Shown: piece by piece, positions 35,173 to 44,966 of the stretch
Position numbering within the stretch: the first letter of the stretch is position 1
Layout: the number at the start of each line of letters is the position of its first letter
Assembly (NCBI GenBank): GCA_040882285.1
Contig: JBBEBQ010000010.1
Location: 1 to 64,000 of the forward strand
DNA from: Gemmatimonadaceae bacterium
Lineage (GTDB): Bacteria; Gemmatimonadota; Gemmatimonadetes; Gemmatimonadales; Gemmatimonadaceae
Direction of reading: 5' to 3'
Length of the DNA stretch: 64,000 nucleotides
Position numbers and translations under genes: made by a program
The notes under the pieces: model-generated
Seen by the model: only the letters and a program-made list of their open reading frames with translations
Told to the model about the DNA's origin: nothing
Databases searched by the model: none

Positions 35173-36088
35173 ATTTCTTAGGGCTTTCCTCCAGCTCCGC
35201 GCGCAGCCGCGCATAGCTGTCGTACCGGGCCGCGCTGACCTTGCCCGCCTCCACCGCGTCGCGCACCGCGCAGCCGGGCTCCACCAGGTGCGAGCAGTCC
35301 CCGAACCTGCACTCGCCCAGGTACGGTCGGAATTCGGGGAAGCACCGGTCCAGGTCGTCGGACGCGAGCTGCCACATGCCCACCTCGCGCAATCCCGGGG
35401 AGTCGACCACGTAGCCGCCGTCCGGCAGCGGGTGCATCACCGCGCCGACCGTCGTGTGCCGCCCCTTGTTCACCGACTCGCTGATCTCGCCGATGCGCAG
35501 ATTCAATCCCGGGAACATCGCGTTCAGCAGGGACGACTTGCCGACTCCGGACGGACCGCTGAAGATCGACGACAGGCCGGCGAGGGAATCGTGCAGCGTG
35601 TCGAGCCCCGCCCGTGTCTTGGTACTGGTGTAGTGCACCGCGTAGCCCGCGCGCTCGTAATCGGCGAAGGTGCGCGCGGCTTCGGCTTCGGGCACGAGGT
35701 CCACCTTGTTCACGACGACCCGGGAGATCAGCTCGTTCGCCTCCGCGATCACGAGAAACCTGTCGAGCATCCGCGTGTGCGGCTCCGGCTTGGCCGCCGC
35801 GAACACGACGACGACCTGGTCCACGTTGGCGGCGACCACGCGCTCGCCGTAGCCAGAGCCCGGCTCACGGCGCGCCAGCCGCGACCTGCGCGGGTGGATC
35901 GCCGAGATCGCCCACGCGCCGCCCGGATCCTGCTCGACTTCCACCTCGTCCCCAACCGCGATCTTCGTCACGGTGGTTTTCTTCAGCCGTCCGCGCAGCG
36001 ACGCCTCGCGCACTTCGCCGTCGCTCGTCCTCACGTGCCAGATCCCGCCGGTCCCGCCGAGCACGTCTCCTACGAGCGTACCGCTCAC
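35168..36088 (-). CDS. rsgA: Ribosome small subunit-dependent GTPase A
   Basis: Circularly permuted GTPase that helps 30S subunit maturation. The 306-residue protein has an N-terminal OB fold (VGDEVEVEQD), then the permuted motifs: VVNKVDLV (G4), SGPSGVGKSSLLNAM (G1), KGRHTT (G2) and VDSPGLREVG (G3). The C-terminal zinc finger is CRFGDCSHLVEPGC. Its stop codon lies in the repeat hairpin. Its ATG overlaps the stop of the upstream hypothetical gene (ATGA), showing co-translation. Confidence 0.95.
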   Translation of the reverse strand: MSGTLVGDVLGGTGGIWHVRTSDGEVREASLRGRLKKTTVTKIAVGDEVEVEQDPGGAWAISAIHPRRSRLARREPGSGYGERVVAANVDQVVVVFAAAKPEPHTRMLDRFLVIAEANELISRVVVNKVDLVPEAEAARTFADYERAGYAVHYTSTKTRAGLDTLHDSLAGLSSIFSGPSGVGKSSLLNAMFPGLNLRIGEISESVNKGRHTTVGAVMHPLPDGGYVVDSPGLREVGMWQLASDDLDRCFPEFRPYLGECRFGDCSHLVEPGCAVRDAVEAGKVSAARYDSYARLRAELEESPKKW

Positions 36089-36471
36089 GCTTCGTCGCTC
36101 TCGTCACGCATCGCTTCCCACCACGGACGTCCCGCGGACCGCTGCTCGAGCCGGGCATCCAGCAGGCGGCGCACGTCCTGTAGCGTGAGCCCGCCTATCT
36201 CACGCAGCACGTCGGCCTCGGAGCCGGTCGCCAGATACCCGGTCTCGACATGCCCCGACGCGACGGGATCTCCCGCCCGCCAGCGGACGAACAGCAGGTA
36301 ACCGGCTACGGCTCCTTCCCCCGACTCCGGAGCGGGATCGGTCACGATCTCCGCGCTGTACGACGCTCCATCGGCGCCCTCGAACGCCGCCGGCCGCGCG
36401 TGCACCGCCATGTAGCCGCCGAGAGTGTTGGGATCACCCTTCGAGAAGTCGCCGGGAAGAAACTGTCCCAC
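36085..36471 (-). CDS. Hypothetical protein upstream of rsgA
   Basis: The 128-residue soluble protein has a beta-rich first part (GGYMAVHARPAAFEGADG ... GYLLFVRWRAGDP). The second part is helical and ends LTLQDVRRLLDARLEQR and WWEAMRDESDEA. It has no signal peptide. It overlaps rsgA by 4 bp and follows proline dehydrogenase by 3 bp, within a leftward gene run. No family is recognised. Confidence 0.65.
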   Translation of the reverse strand: MGQFLPGDFSKGDPNTLGGYMAVHARPAAFEGADGASYSAEIVTDPAPESGEGAVAGYLLFVRWRAGDPVASGHVETGYLATGSEADVLREIGGLTLQDVRRLLDARLEQRSAGRPWWEAMRDESDEA

Positions 36472-36474
36472 CAG

Positions 36475-37434
36475 TCAGCGCCGCGGCTTGCGGCGGCGGC
36501 GCGAGACCCCGCCCACCATCTCGCGCAGCATGCTGCCGGTGAGAAACGCCACGTTCGCGGGACGCTCGGCGAGTCGCCGCATGAGATACGGATACCATTG
36601 CGTGCCGAAGGGGACGTACACGCGCAGCCGGTATCCTTCCTCGATCAGCTGATCCTGCAGGTCGCGCCGGACGCCGTACAGCATCTGAAACTCGAACCGG
36701 TCGACCGCGATCCCCTGCTCCATGGCAAACCGCTTCGTCTCGTCGATTATCGCCTCGTCGTGCGTCGCGATGCCGGGGTAGTTTCCGCGCGTGAGCAACA
36801 GCCGCATCGCGCGAACGTAGCTGTCGTCCACGTCCTTCTTGTCCGGAAACGCGACGGTATCCGGCTCCTTGTAGGCGCCCTTGCACAGGCGGACGCGCGC
36901 GCGCAGGCGGATCGCGTCCTCGACGTCGGCCATGGTGCGGTAGAGATAGCTCTGCAGGACGATTCCGACGTGCTCGCGAAAGCACGGATACAGCCGGTCC
37001 TCGAACATGTCGAGAGTGCGCTGCGTGTACGCGCTGCTCTCCATGTCGACCCGCACGAACGTAGCGTGATCCCGCGCGCGCGAGAGTACCTCGTGCATGA
37101 GCAGCAGGCACAGCTCCCCGGACACGTCCAGCCCCATCCCCGTGAGCTTGAGCGACACGTTCGAGTCCACGCCCACGCTCGCGATGCGGTCGAGCAGCTC
37201 GGCGTACTGCCGGGCCGTCTGCTTCGCCTCGGCTTCGTTGTGCACGCTCTCGCCGAGGAGGTCGAGCGACGCCGTGATTCCGCGGGCGTTGAGCGAGCGC
37301 ACGGCGCTCATCGCCGTGTCGAGCGTCTCGCCCGCGACGAACCGGTTCGCGAACGCACGCGCGAGCCGGTTGCGACGGACGAAGCTGAAGATCTGCTGTT
37401 GTTCGGAGAGGTAGAGCAGCGCGCCGCGAAGCAT
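36475..37434 (-). CDS. Proline dehydrogenase (monofunctional)
   Basis: Flavoenzyme that oxidises proline to pyrroline-5-carboxylate and feeds electrons to quinone. The 319-residue single-domain form has FVAGETLDTAM, ITASLDLLGESV, VSLKLTGMGLD, FVRVDMESSAYTQRTLDMF, RVRLCKGAYKEPD, FEFQMLYGVRRDLQD and the C-terminal RLRVYVPFGTQWYPYLMRRLAERPAN. These are the FAD and substrate-binding segments of the family. Start ATG 37434 fits the family N-terminus (MLRGALLYLS). It lies 16 bp after the M14 peptidase gene, so peptide cleavage and proline oxidation may be co-expressed. Confidence 0.92.
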   Translation of the reverse strand: MLRGALLYLSEQQQIFSFVRRNRLARAFANRFVAGETLDTAMSAVRSLNARGITASLDLLGESVHNEAEAKQTARQYAELLDRIASVGVDSNVSLKLTGMGLDVSGELCLLLMHEVLSRARDHATFVRVDMESSAYTQRTLDMFEDRLYPCFREHVGIVLQSYLYRTMADVEDAIRLRARVRLCKGAYKEPDTVAFPDKKDVDDSYVRAMRLLLTRGNYPGIATHDEAIIDETKRFAMEQGIAVDRFEFQMLYGVRRDLQDQLIEEGYRLRVYVPFGTQWYPYLMRRLAERPANVAFLTGSMLREMVGGVSRRRRKPRR

Positions 37435-37450
37435 CAGGCGGATGGTTGCG

Positions 37451-39178
37451 TCATCGTGTCGTTGGCGTTCCCGGCCCGGACGCGATCCGCGCGACCGGAA
37501 ACACAGATCCGGCGGCGAGACCCGGAAAATGATTCCAGGTGACGAGACCGTCGTCGCTCTCGGGCTCGAGCAGATATACCGCCAGCCGGCCGAGCGGCTG
37601 ATCCGTCGCGACAAAGTAGGAGCCGGCCGGGATGGACTCGGTGCTCGTGGACCAGCGGCCGGTCACGCGCTCCTCCCGGTGTCCCTCGAACGGCCGCGGC
37701 GCGCGGATCACTGAATCGATGGTGAACAGCTCCAGCGGCGCGACTCGCGGGCTGGCGAGTCGCTCGACCGCGATGCCGTGGGCCGCGAGCAGCTTCAGCA
37801 CCGCGGGAGGATCGCCCACGATGACGTACCCGCTGCGGACGTTGACGCTCAGCGTCGGATCGAACCGGTCGAACACGGGCATCTTCACCGCACGGAAATT
37901 CCCCGTGCGCCTTCTTCCCCGCGGCACACCCGGCTCCGTCCGGCTGGAGTCGCCGGTGCCCACGATGTCCTCGACGATCACGTCGGCCACGACCGGCGAC
38001 CGAGTGAGCCGGGACCGGATCGGCACCACCTGGCCCGCACCCTGCGCGGCGGCCATCGCGCGCAGCCGCTCGATCTCGGCCGCGCGCTCGGCGGTGAGCG
38101 AGAGGATCTCGCGCACGAATGCGTCCGTGGACGCCACTCTGCGCGCGAACGGATCATGCGAGTACGCCTCGCTCAGGATTCCGATCCCGTTCCGCATTCC
38201 ATAGTAGTTCGTGGAGTAGCGCGGCCTGTGATCGTACGTCGCCCAGCCTTCGGCCGCCTGCGTCGGGGCGGCGAGCGCGCGCTCGTCGGTGAGAAAGTTG
38301 CCGTAGTCGAACGTCTCGAAGCCGCGGCGCGCGCGCATCCGCTCCCGCAGCAGCGGGAGCCACACGCCCTGCGCGTAGCTCGCCAGCGGCGCGGCGGGCG
38401 TGAGGGGAGGTGAGTACGTGAGCGCGTAGCCGTGGTAGCTGCCGTTGGTCGTGTGCAGATCGACGAACACGTCGGGGTCCCACTCCCGGAACATCGCGAG
38501 CGACCCGCGCGTCTCCGGCGCCTCCGCCTTCACGTAATCGCGATTGAGGTTCAGCTCCAGCGCGCTGGCGCGTCCGCCCACGAGCTGCGGGCCGTTCTGC
38601 GAGGGGCGATTCCTCTCCCGCGGTCCCACCGCCTCGTTCCCGTCGGCGTTGTAGATCGGCACGGCGATGAGCACGATCGAGTCGAGCACGTTGCGCCGCT
38701 GCTCGAACACGAGATCGCGCACCAGCGCCTGTAGCACTTCCTTTCCCTCGACTTCGCCCGCGTGGATGTTGCCCTGCACGTACGCGATGGGCCTGCCCAG
38801 TCTTCGCGCTTCCTCCGCCGTCCGCACGAGCGGACGCGAAGCGATGACGTACGGTATCTCACGTCCCTGCGTGGTCCTCCCGATGCTGCCGACGGCTATC
38901 GGCGCGCCGAGCTTCTGCAGTGAATCGATGAACGCGACGACGTCCGCGTAGCGCGAGGTCTCGGTGTAGCCGCTCCGCTCCGCGCGCGTCTGCGGCAGCA
39001 GCGCGCGGTCGACGGCGGCCGGAAGCGGCGCCGAGCCGCTTGCGGTGACGAGTGTCTGCGGCGCGCAGCCCCACGCTGCGCCTGCCGCGATCGCAAACAC
39101 GGCTCCTCGAGCCCGAGAGAATGTCAAACCGCGGGTGCGCGCCCCCCTGGGCAGCACCCGCGCGCGCACCAAACTCAC
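37451..39178 (-). CDS. Secreted M14 zinc carboxypeptidase-like protein
   Basis: The 575-residue protein has an N-terminal export/lipoprotein-like signal (VFAIAAGAAWGC). The M14 domain has the zinc ligands in GNIHAGEVEGKE (HxxE) and VFVDLHTTNGSYHG (His), with substrate residues in LNLNRDY and the catalytic Glu region GILSEAYSHDPF. A C-terminal beta domain of about 200 residues follows. It probably trims peptides in the periplasm or outside. It overlaps the upstream S9 peptidase gene by 4 bp (ATGA), so the two peptidases are translationally coupled. Confidence 0.85.
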   Translation of the reverse strand: MSLVRARVLPRGARTRGLTFSRARGAVFAIAAGAAWGCAPQTLVTASGSAPLPAAVDRALLPQTRAERSGYTETSRYADVVAFIDSLQKLGAPIAVGSIGRTTQGREIPYVIASRPLVRTAEEARRLGRPIAYVQGNIHAGEVEGKEVLQALVRDLVFEQRRNVLDSIVLIAVPIYNADGNEAVGPRERNRPSQNGPQLVGGRASALELNLNRDYVKAEAPETRGSLAMFREWDPDVFVDLHTTNGSYHGYALTYSPPLTPAAPLASYAQGVWLPLLRERMRARRGFETFDYGNFLTDERALAAPTQAAEGWATYDHRPRYSTNYYGMRNGIGILSEAYSHDPFARRVASTDAFVREILSLTAERAAEIERLRAMAAAQGAGQVVPIRSRLTRSPVVADVIVEDIVGTGDSSRTEPGVPRGRRRTGNFRAVKMPVFDRFDPTLSVNVRSGYVIVGDPPAVLKLLAAHGIAVERLASPRVAPLELFTIDSVIRAPRPFEGHREERVTGRWSTSTESIPAGSYFVATDQPLGRLAVYLLEPESDDGLVTWNHFPGLAAGSVFPVARIASGPGTPTTR

Positions 39179-41349
39179 AAATTCTCGAGAATGAACCGCG
39201 TGAAAGTGTCGTAGAGGTGGAGCGTAGCGCCAGCGCCCGAGATCGAGTGGGTCTTGTTCGGATACAGCATCATGTAGAACGGCTTGCGCGCGAACTGCAG
39301 CTTCTGCGCGAATTGCAGGGTGTTCTGCGAATGCACGTTGTCGTCACCCGTCCCGTGCACGAGCAGCAGCCGCGCGGTGAGGCCGTCCACGTGATTCAGC
39401 GCCGCGGTCGCGCGGTACCCCTCCGGGTTTCCCTCCGGAGTCCACATGTATCGCTCGGTGTAGATCGTGTCGTACAGGCTCCAGTCCGTCACCGGCGCGA
39501 CCGACAGCCCCGTCTTGAAGACGTTGCCTCCGCGCGTCGTGGAGAGGAGCGTCATGGTGCCGCCGCCGCTCCACCCCCAGATGCCGATGCGGCTCGCGTC
39601 GCCCCAGCTCTGCCGTCCTATCCACCGCGCGGCCGCGATCTGGTCGTCCGACTCGAGCGTGCCGACGCGGTATTGCGTCATCTTCCGGAAGTTGCGTCCC
39701 CGCATCGCCGCGCCGCGGTTGTCCACGCTGACCACCACGTACCCCTTCTGCGCCAGCATCTGGTGCCAGAGGAACCGGGAGCTGCCCCACGCGTCGCCGA
39801 CCGTCGGCGACGCCGGCCCGCCGTACACGTACATCAGCACCGGGTGCTTCCTGGTGCTGTCGAACTGCGGCGGGACTATCCGGTACGCATCGAGCATCGT
39901 CGCGCCGTCCGCCGACGGAATGCGAAGGAAGGTCACCCGACTCAGTCCCAGGCGCGCGACCCTGGTCCGCAACGTGTCGTTCGTCACCAGCGTCCGCACC
40001 GTCCGCAGCGACGGGACCTCGACGAGCCGCGCCACGGCCGGTGTGTTGATGTCGGAGTGCGTCATCACCGCGTAGCGGCTGTTCGGTGCGAGATTCATCG
40101 AGTGCCAGCCGCGCGCGGACGTGATCTGCTGGCCGCGGCCGGCGCGGAGCGCATAGCGGAAAATGTGGCGCTGCGTCGGAGTCGGGGCCGCCTGCTGCAC
40201 GTACAGCTCGCCGCGGGTCTCGTCCAGTCCCACTATGTTGGTGACGTCGCTGCCGTCGCTCGTCACCTGTCGAATCAGCCGGCCCGACCGGTCGTACAGG
40301 AATACCTGCCGCCAGCCGGTGCGATCGCTGATCCAGAGGAACTGCCGGTCGTCGTTGAGCCACACGGGCTCCTGCACGTCCACGTACGCGGAATCCGAAT
40401 CGGTGAGGATCAGCCGCGACCCGTCCCTTGTCACGCTCGCGGCGACGAGATCGACCCGGTTCTGCTTGCGCGGCAGACGCTGAAAGACGACGGAGTCGTT
40501 GCCCAGCCATTCCATCCGTGGAACGTACGAGTCCGGCTCGCCGCCGGTGCTTATCCAGCGCGTGCTGCCGGTCGCGACGTCGATCACTCCGATCCTGATG
40601 TCGGCGTTCCGCTCGCCCGCCTTGGGGTACTTGAAGGTGGTGAACGACGGATACAGCTGCGTCTCGTCTATCAGAGAGAACGGCTTGACCGCCGTCTGGT
40701 CGAAGCGCCAGAACGCGATCCGCCTGCCGTCGGGGCTCCAGCGGAACGCGTCGCGCAGCCCGAACTCCTCCTCGTACACCCAGTCCGTGGTCCCGTTGAT
40801 GATCTCCGGGCTGCCGTCGCGCGTCAGCGCGCGCTCCTGTCCCGTAGCGAGATCCGTCACGTAGATGTTGTTGTTCCGGACGAACGCGGCGTGTTGGCCG
40901 TCGGGCGACAGCTTGCCGAACATGATCAGCGTGTCGACGCGCGTCACCGGAATCAGCTTGCGCGAAGCGACGTCGAAGACGTGAAACCGGCCGCGTGAAT
41001 TCGCTCGCCACACCCGCTCCGAGCTGTGGAAGATCAGCGCGCGCGTCTGGTCCCCCGACCAGATGACGTCCTCGATGTCCAACCGCTTTCCATCCTCTCC
41101 CACGAAAGCCGCCGCGTCGACGAGCAACGTGCTCCGCCCGCTTCCTATGTCCACCATGTGGAAGCTTCCTTCCCGCACGTCCACGTAGTTCGCCTCGTTG
41201 CCGAGCCAGTGCAGCGTCGGCGACGGCTGCGCGCGGAACTCCGCGGAGTTGAAGATCCTGTCGACGGTGAGCTCGGTGGGGCTTTGCGCCCCCGCAACCG
41301 GCGCGGCGAGCACGAGGGAAAGAATCGACAGCTTCAGAACGCGACGCAT
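39175..41349 (-). CDS. S9 family prolyl (dipeptidyl) peptidase, DPP4-like
   Basis: The 724-residue exported serine peptidase has a signal peptide (LSILSLVLAAPVAGAQ). An eight-bladed propeller carries the DPP4-type glutamates in DWVYEEEFGLRDAF, which bind the substrate amino terminus. The alpha/beta-hydrolase domain has nucleophile IWGWSGGGTM (Ser), acid in VHGTGDDNVH and His in PNKTHSISG. It is expected to release X-Pro or X-Ala dipeptides. First gene of a three-gene run with the M14 peptidase and proline dehydrogenase, a coherent proline-peptide utilisation operon. A heptamer array lies upstream. Confidence 0.92.
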   Translation of the reverse strand: MRRVLKLSILSLVLAAPVAGAQSPTELTVDRIFNSAEFRAQPSPTLHWLGNEANYVDVREGSFHMVDIGSGRSTLLVDAAAFVGEDGKRLDIEDVIWSGDQTRALIFHSSERVWRANSRGRFHVFDVASRKLIPVTRVDTLIMFGKLSPDGQHAAFVRNNNIYVTDLATGQERALTRDGSPEIINGTTDWVYEEEFGLRDAFRWSPDGRRIAFWRFDQTAVKPFSLIDETQLYPSFTTFKYPKAGERNADIRIGVIDVATGSTRWISTGGEPDSYVPRMEWLGNDSVVFQRLPRKQNRVDLVAASVTRDGSRLILTDSDSAYVDVQEPVWLNDDRQFLWISDRTGWRQVFLYDRSGRLIRQVTSDGSDVTNIVGLDETRGELYVQQAAPTPTQRHIFRYALRAGRGQQITSARGWHSMNLAPNSRYAVMTHSDINTPAVARLVEVPSLRTVRTLVTNDTLRTRVARLGLSRVTFLRIPSADGATMLDAYRIVPPQFDSTRKHPVLMYVYGGPASPTVGDAWGSSRFLWHQMLAQKGYVVVSVDNRGAAMRGRNFRKMTQYRVGTLESDDQIAAARWIGRQSWGDASRIGIWGWSGGGTMTLLSTTRGGNVFKTGLSVAPVTDWSLYDTIYTERYMWTPEGNPEGYRATAALNHVDGLTARLLLVHGTGDDNVHSQNTLQFAQKLQFARKPFYMMLYPNKTHSISGAGATLHLYDTFTRFILENL

Positions 41350-41412
41350 GTAGTACCTGCTGTTGAAGTGTTGGTATGAATAGTAGGAGGCGGAGCCCTC
41401 AGAAAGCAGCGC

Positions 41413-41461
41413 AGTTACTAGTCACTAGTCACTAGTCACTAATCACTAATCACTAATCACC
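41413..41461. repeat. Heptamer array (ACTAGTC then ACTAATC)
   Basis: After AGTT there are three ACTAGTC-type units followed by three ACTAATC-type units and a final ACC. It lies between the 5' end of the S9 peptidase gene and the 3' end of fadJ. The AATC block is nearest the fadJ end, as in the array at 59358. No opposing arm is present, so it cannot form the long hairpin seen elsewhere. Confidence 0.9.
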
Positions 41462-41476
41462 AGGCACCCTTTTCAA

Positions 41477-43627
41477 CTACCGCCGCGCCGCCTGCAGCAG
41501 CCGCTCCGCCGGCTCGAACCGGCCGGGGAACCGCGAGTTCAGCTCCTCGAGCTGGCCCACCAGCGTCGCCGCCCCGATGGAGTCGATGTACCGGAACGGA
41601 CCGCCGCGGAACGGCGGAAAGCCGATGCCGAAGACCGCGCCCACGTCGCCGTCCCGCTCCGAGCGAATGATTCCGTCCTCCAGGCAGCGCGCGGCTTCGT
41701 TCAGCATGGCGAACACGCACCGCTGCTGGATCTCGGCGACCGGAATCTCGGTACGCTCCGCCGCCGCGCCCGCCACCGCGTACACCTCCGGATCCGCGGC
41801 GCCCTTCTTCCCGGCTTCGTCGTACAGGTAAAATCCTTTCTTCGCTTTCCGCCCGTACCGTCCGGCGGCGACGAGCCGGTCGATCGCTCCCGCCGGAGCG
41901 AACCGGTCGCCGAACGCCTCGTGCATGACCGCCGCGGCCTTGGCGCCGACGTCCATGCCGACTTCGTCGAGCAGCGTCATCGGTCCGACGGGGAAGCCGA
42001 AAGCGACCATCGCGGCGTCGATGGCGTCCACGGACGCGCCCTGCTCGAGCAGCCGCCCCGCTTCATTGATGTATGGGAAGAGGATCCGGTTGACGTAGAA
42101 CCCCGGCCCGTCGTTGACCACGATCACGGTCTTGCCCAGCCGCTTGCCGTAGGCGACCGCGGTGGCGACCGCTTCCGGGCTCGTTCCCGGCGTGGTGATC
42201 ACTTCGATCAGCGGCATCTTGTGCACGGGGCTGAAGAAGTGCATCCCGAGTACACGCTCCGGTCGCGCCGCCGCCTCCGCGATCCGCGCGATCGGAATGG
42301 TGCTCGTGTTCGTCGCGAAGATCGCCTCGGGCTTCAGCACCGGCTCGACCTCGCGCAGCACCTCGTGCTTGGTCGCGAGATCCTCGAAGACCGCCTCGAT
42401 CACCAGGTCCACGCTGGCGAAGCCGCTGTAGTCCACCGTCCCGCCCAGCAACGACATCGTATCGTCCATCTGCTGGCGGGTGATCTGCCGCTTGCCGAGC
42501 CGTTCCTTGAGCACCGATCGCACCGCGGCGAAGCCTTTGCCGACCCGAGCATAATCCGCGTCCTTCATGCGCACGACGGTTCCCTGCTGCACCGCGACAG
42601 ACGCTATCCCGGAGCCCATGAAACCGGCGCCGAGTATGCCGAGCTTCTTCACTTCGCGCGGCTCGGCCGGACCGTCCACACCGTTGTCCTTCTTCAGGGC
42701 CGTCGTCGCGAAGAAGAGATAGATGAGCTGGCGCGACACGTCGGTGGCCGCCATCTCGCCGAACAGGCGCGATTCCTCGCGGTAGCCGTGCGCGCGCCGG
42801 CCGCTCAGTCCCGCGGAGACGGCGTCGAGCGCCGCGAGCGGCGCGGGATAGTGCCCCTTCGTCTTCTTGAGCGTCTCCTCCCGCGCCTTCCGCAGCACCA
42901 CGCTTCTGCCGACCGGGTTTCCGTCGAGCAGAGTGTCCACGAAGCTGCGCTCCTTGCGCGTCTGCGGCCGCTTGCCGTTGCCCAACTCCTTCGCGCGCTG
43001 CACCGCTATCTGTCGCAGCATGGCCGGATGCACCAGCTCTTCGACCAGTCCCATCTGATACGCTTTCTTCGCGCGGACGTTCTTTCCCGTGAGAATCATG
43101 TCGAGCGCGGCGCGCAAACCGATCTTGCGCGGCAGCCGCTGCGTGCCGCCGGCGCCCGGTATGATTCCGAGCTGAACCTCGGGCAGCGCGAGCACGGTCT
43201 TGGGATGATCCGTCGCGACCCGGTACGTGCACGCGAGCGCGAGCTCCAGCCCGCCTCCTAGGCACGCCCCATGGATCGCGGCCACCAGCGGGATCCGCAT
43301 CCTCGCCACCGAATCGATGAGCATCTGCCCGTCCCTGCTCAATCGCTCGGCTTGCGCCGCGGTTTCCAGCGTGAGGAATTCCTCGATGTCGGCGCCCGCG
43401 ATGAACACGTCGGGCTTGCCGCTGATCAGGACCGCTCCTCTGATGTCCTTATCGCGCTCCAGCCGGTCCGCCAGCTGGAGGAACTCGTCCTTGACCGCGC
43501 GGCCGATCTTGTTGACCGACTCACCCGGCAAATCGAACGTGACGATGGCGATCCCGTCCTGCACATCGACGGTCAGCGCGTACGGTCCGCGGCTCTCCTT
43601 CGGCTCGACCACGCGCATCGTCTCCAT
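41477..43627 (-). CDS. fadJ: Fatty-acid oxidation multifunctional enzyme (enoyl-CoA hydratase/3-hydroxyacyl-CoA dehydrogenase)
   Basis: Catalyses two steps of beta-oxidation. The 716-residue protein has an N-terminal crotonase domain (SGKPDVFIAGADIEEF, AIHGACLGGGLELALAC, LPEVQLGIIPGAGGTQRLPR with both catalytic Glu). The NAD-binding dehydrogenase has LGAGFMGSGIA, FATNTSTIPI, GMHFFSPVHKMPLIEVI (catalytic His) and NDGPGFYVNR. It ends with the C-terminal dimerisation domains. The ATG at 43627 overlaps the thiolase stop by one base (TGATG), indicating the usual beta-oxidation operon. FadB and FadJ are hard to separate by sequence; FadJ is used because the pair order is fadI-fadJ. Confidence 0.92.
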   Translation of the reverse strand: METMRVVEPKESRGPYALTVDVQDGIAIVTFDLPGESVNKIGRAVKDEFLQLADRLERDKDIRGAVLISGKPDVFIAGADIEEFLTLETAAQAERLSRDGQMLIDSVARMRIPLVAAIHGACLGGGLELALACTYRVATDHPKTVLALPEVQLGIIPGAGGTQRLPRKIGLRAALDMILTGKNVRAKKAYQMGLVEELVHPAMLRQIAVQRAKELGNGKRPQTRKERSFVDTLLDGNPVGRSVVLRKAREETLKKTKGHYPAPLAALDAVSAGLSGRRAHGYREESRLFGEMAATDVSRQLIYLFFATTALKKDNGVDGPAEPREVKKLGILGAGFMGSGIASVAVQQGTVVRMKDADYARVGKGFAAVRSVLKERLGKRQITRQQMDDTMSLLGGTVDYSGFASVDLVIEAVFEDLATKHEVLREVEPVLKPEAIFATNTSTIPIARIAEAAARPERVLGMHFFSPVHKMPLIEVITTPGTSPEAVATAVAYGKRLGKTVIVVNDGPGFYVNRILFPYINEAGRLLEQGASVDAIDAAMVAFGFPVGPMTLLDEVGMDVGAKAAAVMHEAFGDRFAPAGAIDRLVAAGRYGRKAKKGFYLYDEAGKKGAADPEVYAVAGAAAERTEIPVAEIQQRCVFAMLNEAARCLEDGIIRSERDGDVGAVFGIGFPPFRGGPFRYIDSIGAATLVGQLEELNSRFPGRFEPAERLLQAARR

Positions 43628-44928
43628 CACGCGCGCTCCACGACCATGGCGAAGCCCATCCCGCCCGCGGCGCACACCGTCATCAAGCCGAACTGTCCGC
43701 CGCGCCTGCCCAGCTCGTTCAATAGCGTCACCGTGATGCGTGAGCCTGTAGCGCCGAACGGATGGCCGATGGCGATCGAGCCGCCCATGACGTTGAGCCT
43801 GGCGCGATCCACTTCGCCGACCGGCTCGGAGAACCCGGCGCGCTTCGCCCACTCGCGCGATTCCAGCCCGCGAAGATTCGACAGCACCTGCGCGGCGAAC
43901 GCCTCGTGCATCTCTACGAGATCCATGTCGCGCAGCGTGAGTCCCGCGCGCTGGAGCGCCACCGGCGCGGCCAGCACCGGTCCCTGCAGCAGCTGCTCGC
44001 CCGGATCCAGCGCGGCGTACGCGTAGGATCTGATGAAGCCGAGCGCCGGATAGCCGAGAGAGCGGGCCTTTTCTTCGCTCATCAGCAGCACACAGGCGCC
44101 GCCGTCGGTGAGCGGGGACGCGTTGCCGGCGGTGACCGTTCCGTACTTGCGGTCGAACACGGGCTTGAGCGCGGCGAGCTGCTCCATGCTCGTGTCGCTG
44201 CGGACCCCGTTGTCCGAGGTCGCGAACGTCTCGTACTTCGGCGGGACGTACACCGGCATGATCTCGGCGGTGAGCCGCCCGTCCGCCGTGCCGGCCGCCG
44301 CCATTCTATGCGACCGCAAAGCGTATTGGTCCTGCTCCTCCCGGGTGATGCCGTTCAGCTTCGCCATCTTCTCCGCCGACTGACCCATCGTCTCGCCGGT
44401 GGACGGCTCGGCGATGGCGGGGGCGATGGGTACCAGGTCGCGCGGCCGTATCTTCGCCACGGCGCCCGCGCGTCCGGCGATCGTCTTCGACCTCGAGGCC
44501 TTGATCAGCGCGTCGGTGAACGTCTGCTGGTGGAGCATGGGCACGTTCGACAGCGTCTCCGCGCCCCCCGCGATCGCGACGTCAACGTGTCCGAGCACGA
44601 TCTGGTCGGCCGCGTCGGTGATCGCCTGGTTCGCGGACGCGCACGCGCGGCTGACGCTGAACGCCTGCACTCCCTTCGGCAGCATCGGCATCAGCGCGAT
44701 CTCGCGCGCGATGTTGGGCGCGACGACCGAAGGAATGACCGTGCCGAACACGATCGCCTGCACCTCGCGCGTGTCCAGCCCCGTGCGCTGCAGCAGCTCG
44801 GCGACGCACAGCTTGCCCAGCTCGATCGCGCTGAACGACTTGAGCGACGTGCCCGCTTTGGTGAACGGCGTTCGCACCCCGGCGACTATCGCCACACGTC
44901 TGCCGGTCCCGCTGCCGAAGGTCGCCAT
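43627..44928 (-). CDS. fadI: Acetyl-CoA C-acyltransferase (3-ketoacyl-CoA thiolase)
   Basis: Cleaves 3-ketoacyl-CoA with CoA in the last step of beta-oxidation. The 433-residue protein has the nucleophile Cys in SVSRACASANQAI, the His in VEMHEAFAAQ, NVMGGSIAIGHPFGATG (second active-site His) and the acid/base Cys in MTVCAAGGMG. It is first in a two-gene operon with fadJ and divergent from glpD across 38 bp. Confidence 0.94.
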   Translation of the reverse strand: MATFGSGTGRRVAIVAGVRTPFTKAGTSLKSFSAIELGKLCVAELLQRTGLDTREVQAIVFGTVIPSVVAPNIAREIALMPMLPKGVQAFSVSRACASANQAITDAADQIVLGHVDVAIAGGAETLSNVPMLHQQTFTDALIKASRSKTIAGRAGAVAKIRPRDLVPIAPAIAEPSTGETMGQSAEKMAKLNGITREEQDQYALRSHRMAAAGTADGRLTAEIMPVYVPPKYETFATSDNGVRSDTSMEQLAALKPVFDRKYGTVTAGNASPLTDGGACVLLMSEEKARSLGYPALGFIRSYAYAALDPGEQLLQGPVLAAPVALQRAGLTLRDMDLVEMHEAFAAQVLSNLRGLESREWAKRAGFSEPVGEVDRARLNVMGGSIAIGHPFGATGSRITVTLLNELGRRGGQFGLMTVCAAGGMGFAMVVERA

Positions 44929-44966
44929 TACGGGAAAGTTAGACGCGGGGCGTATATGTTTCTAGG

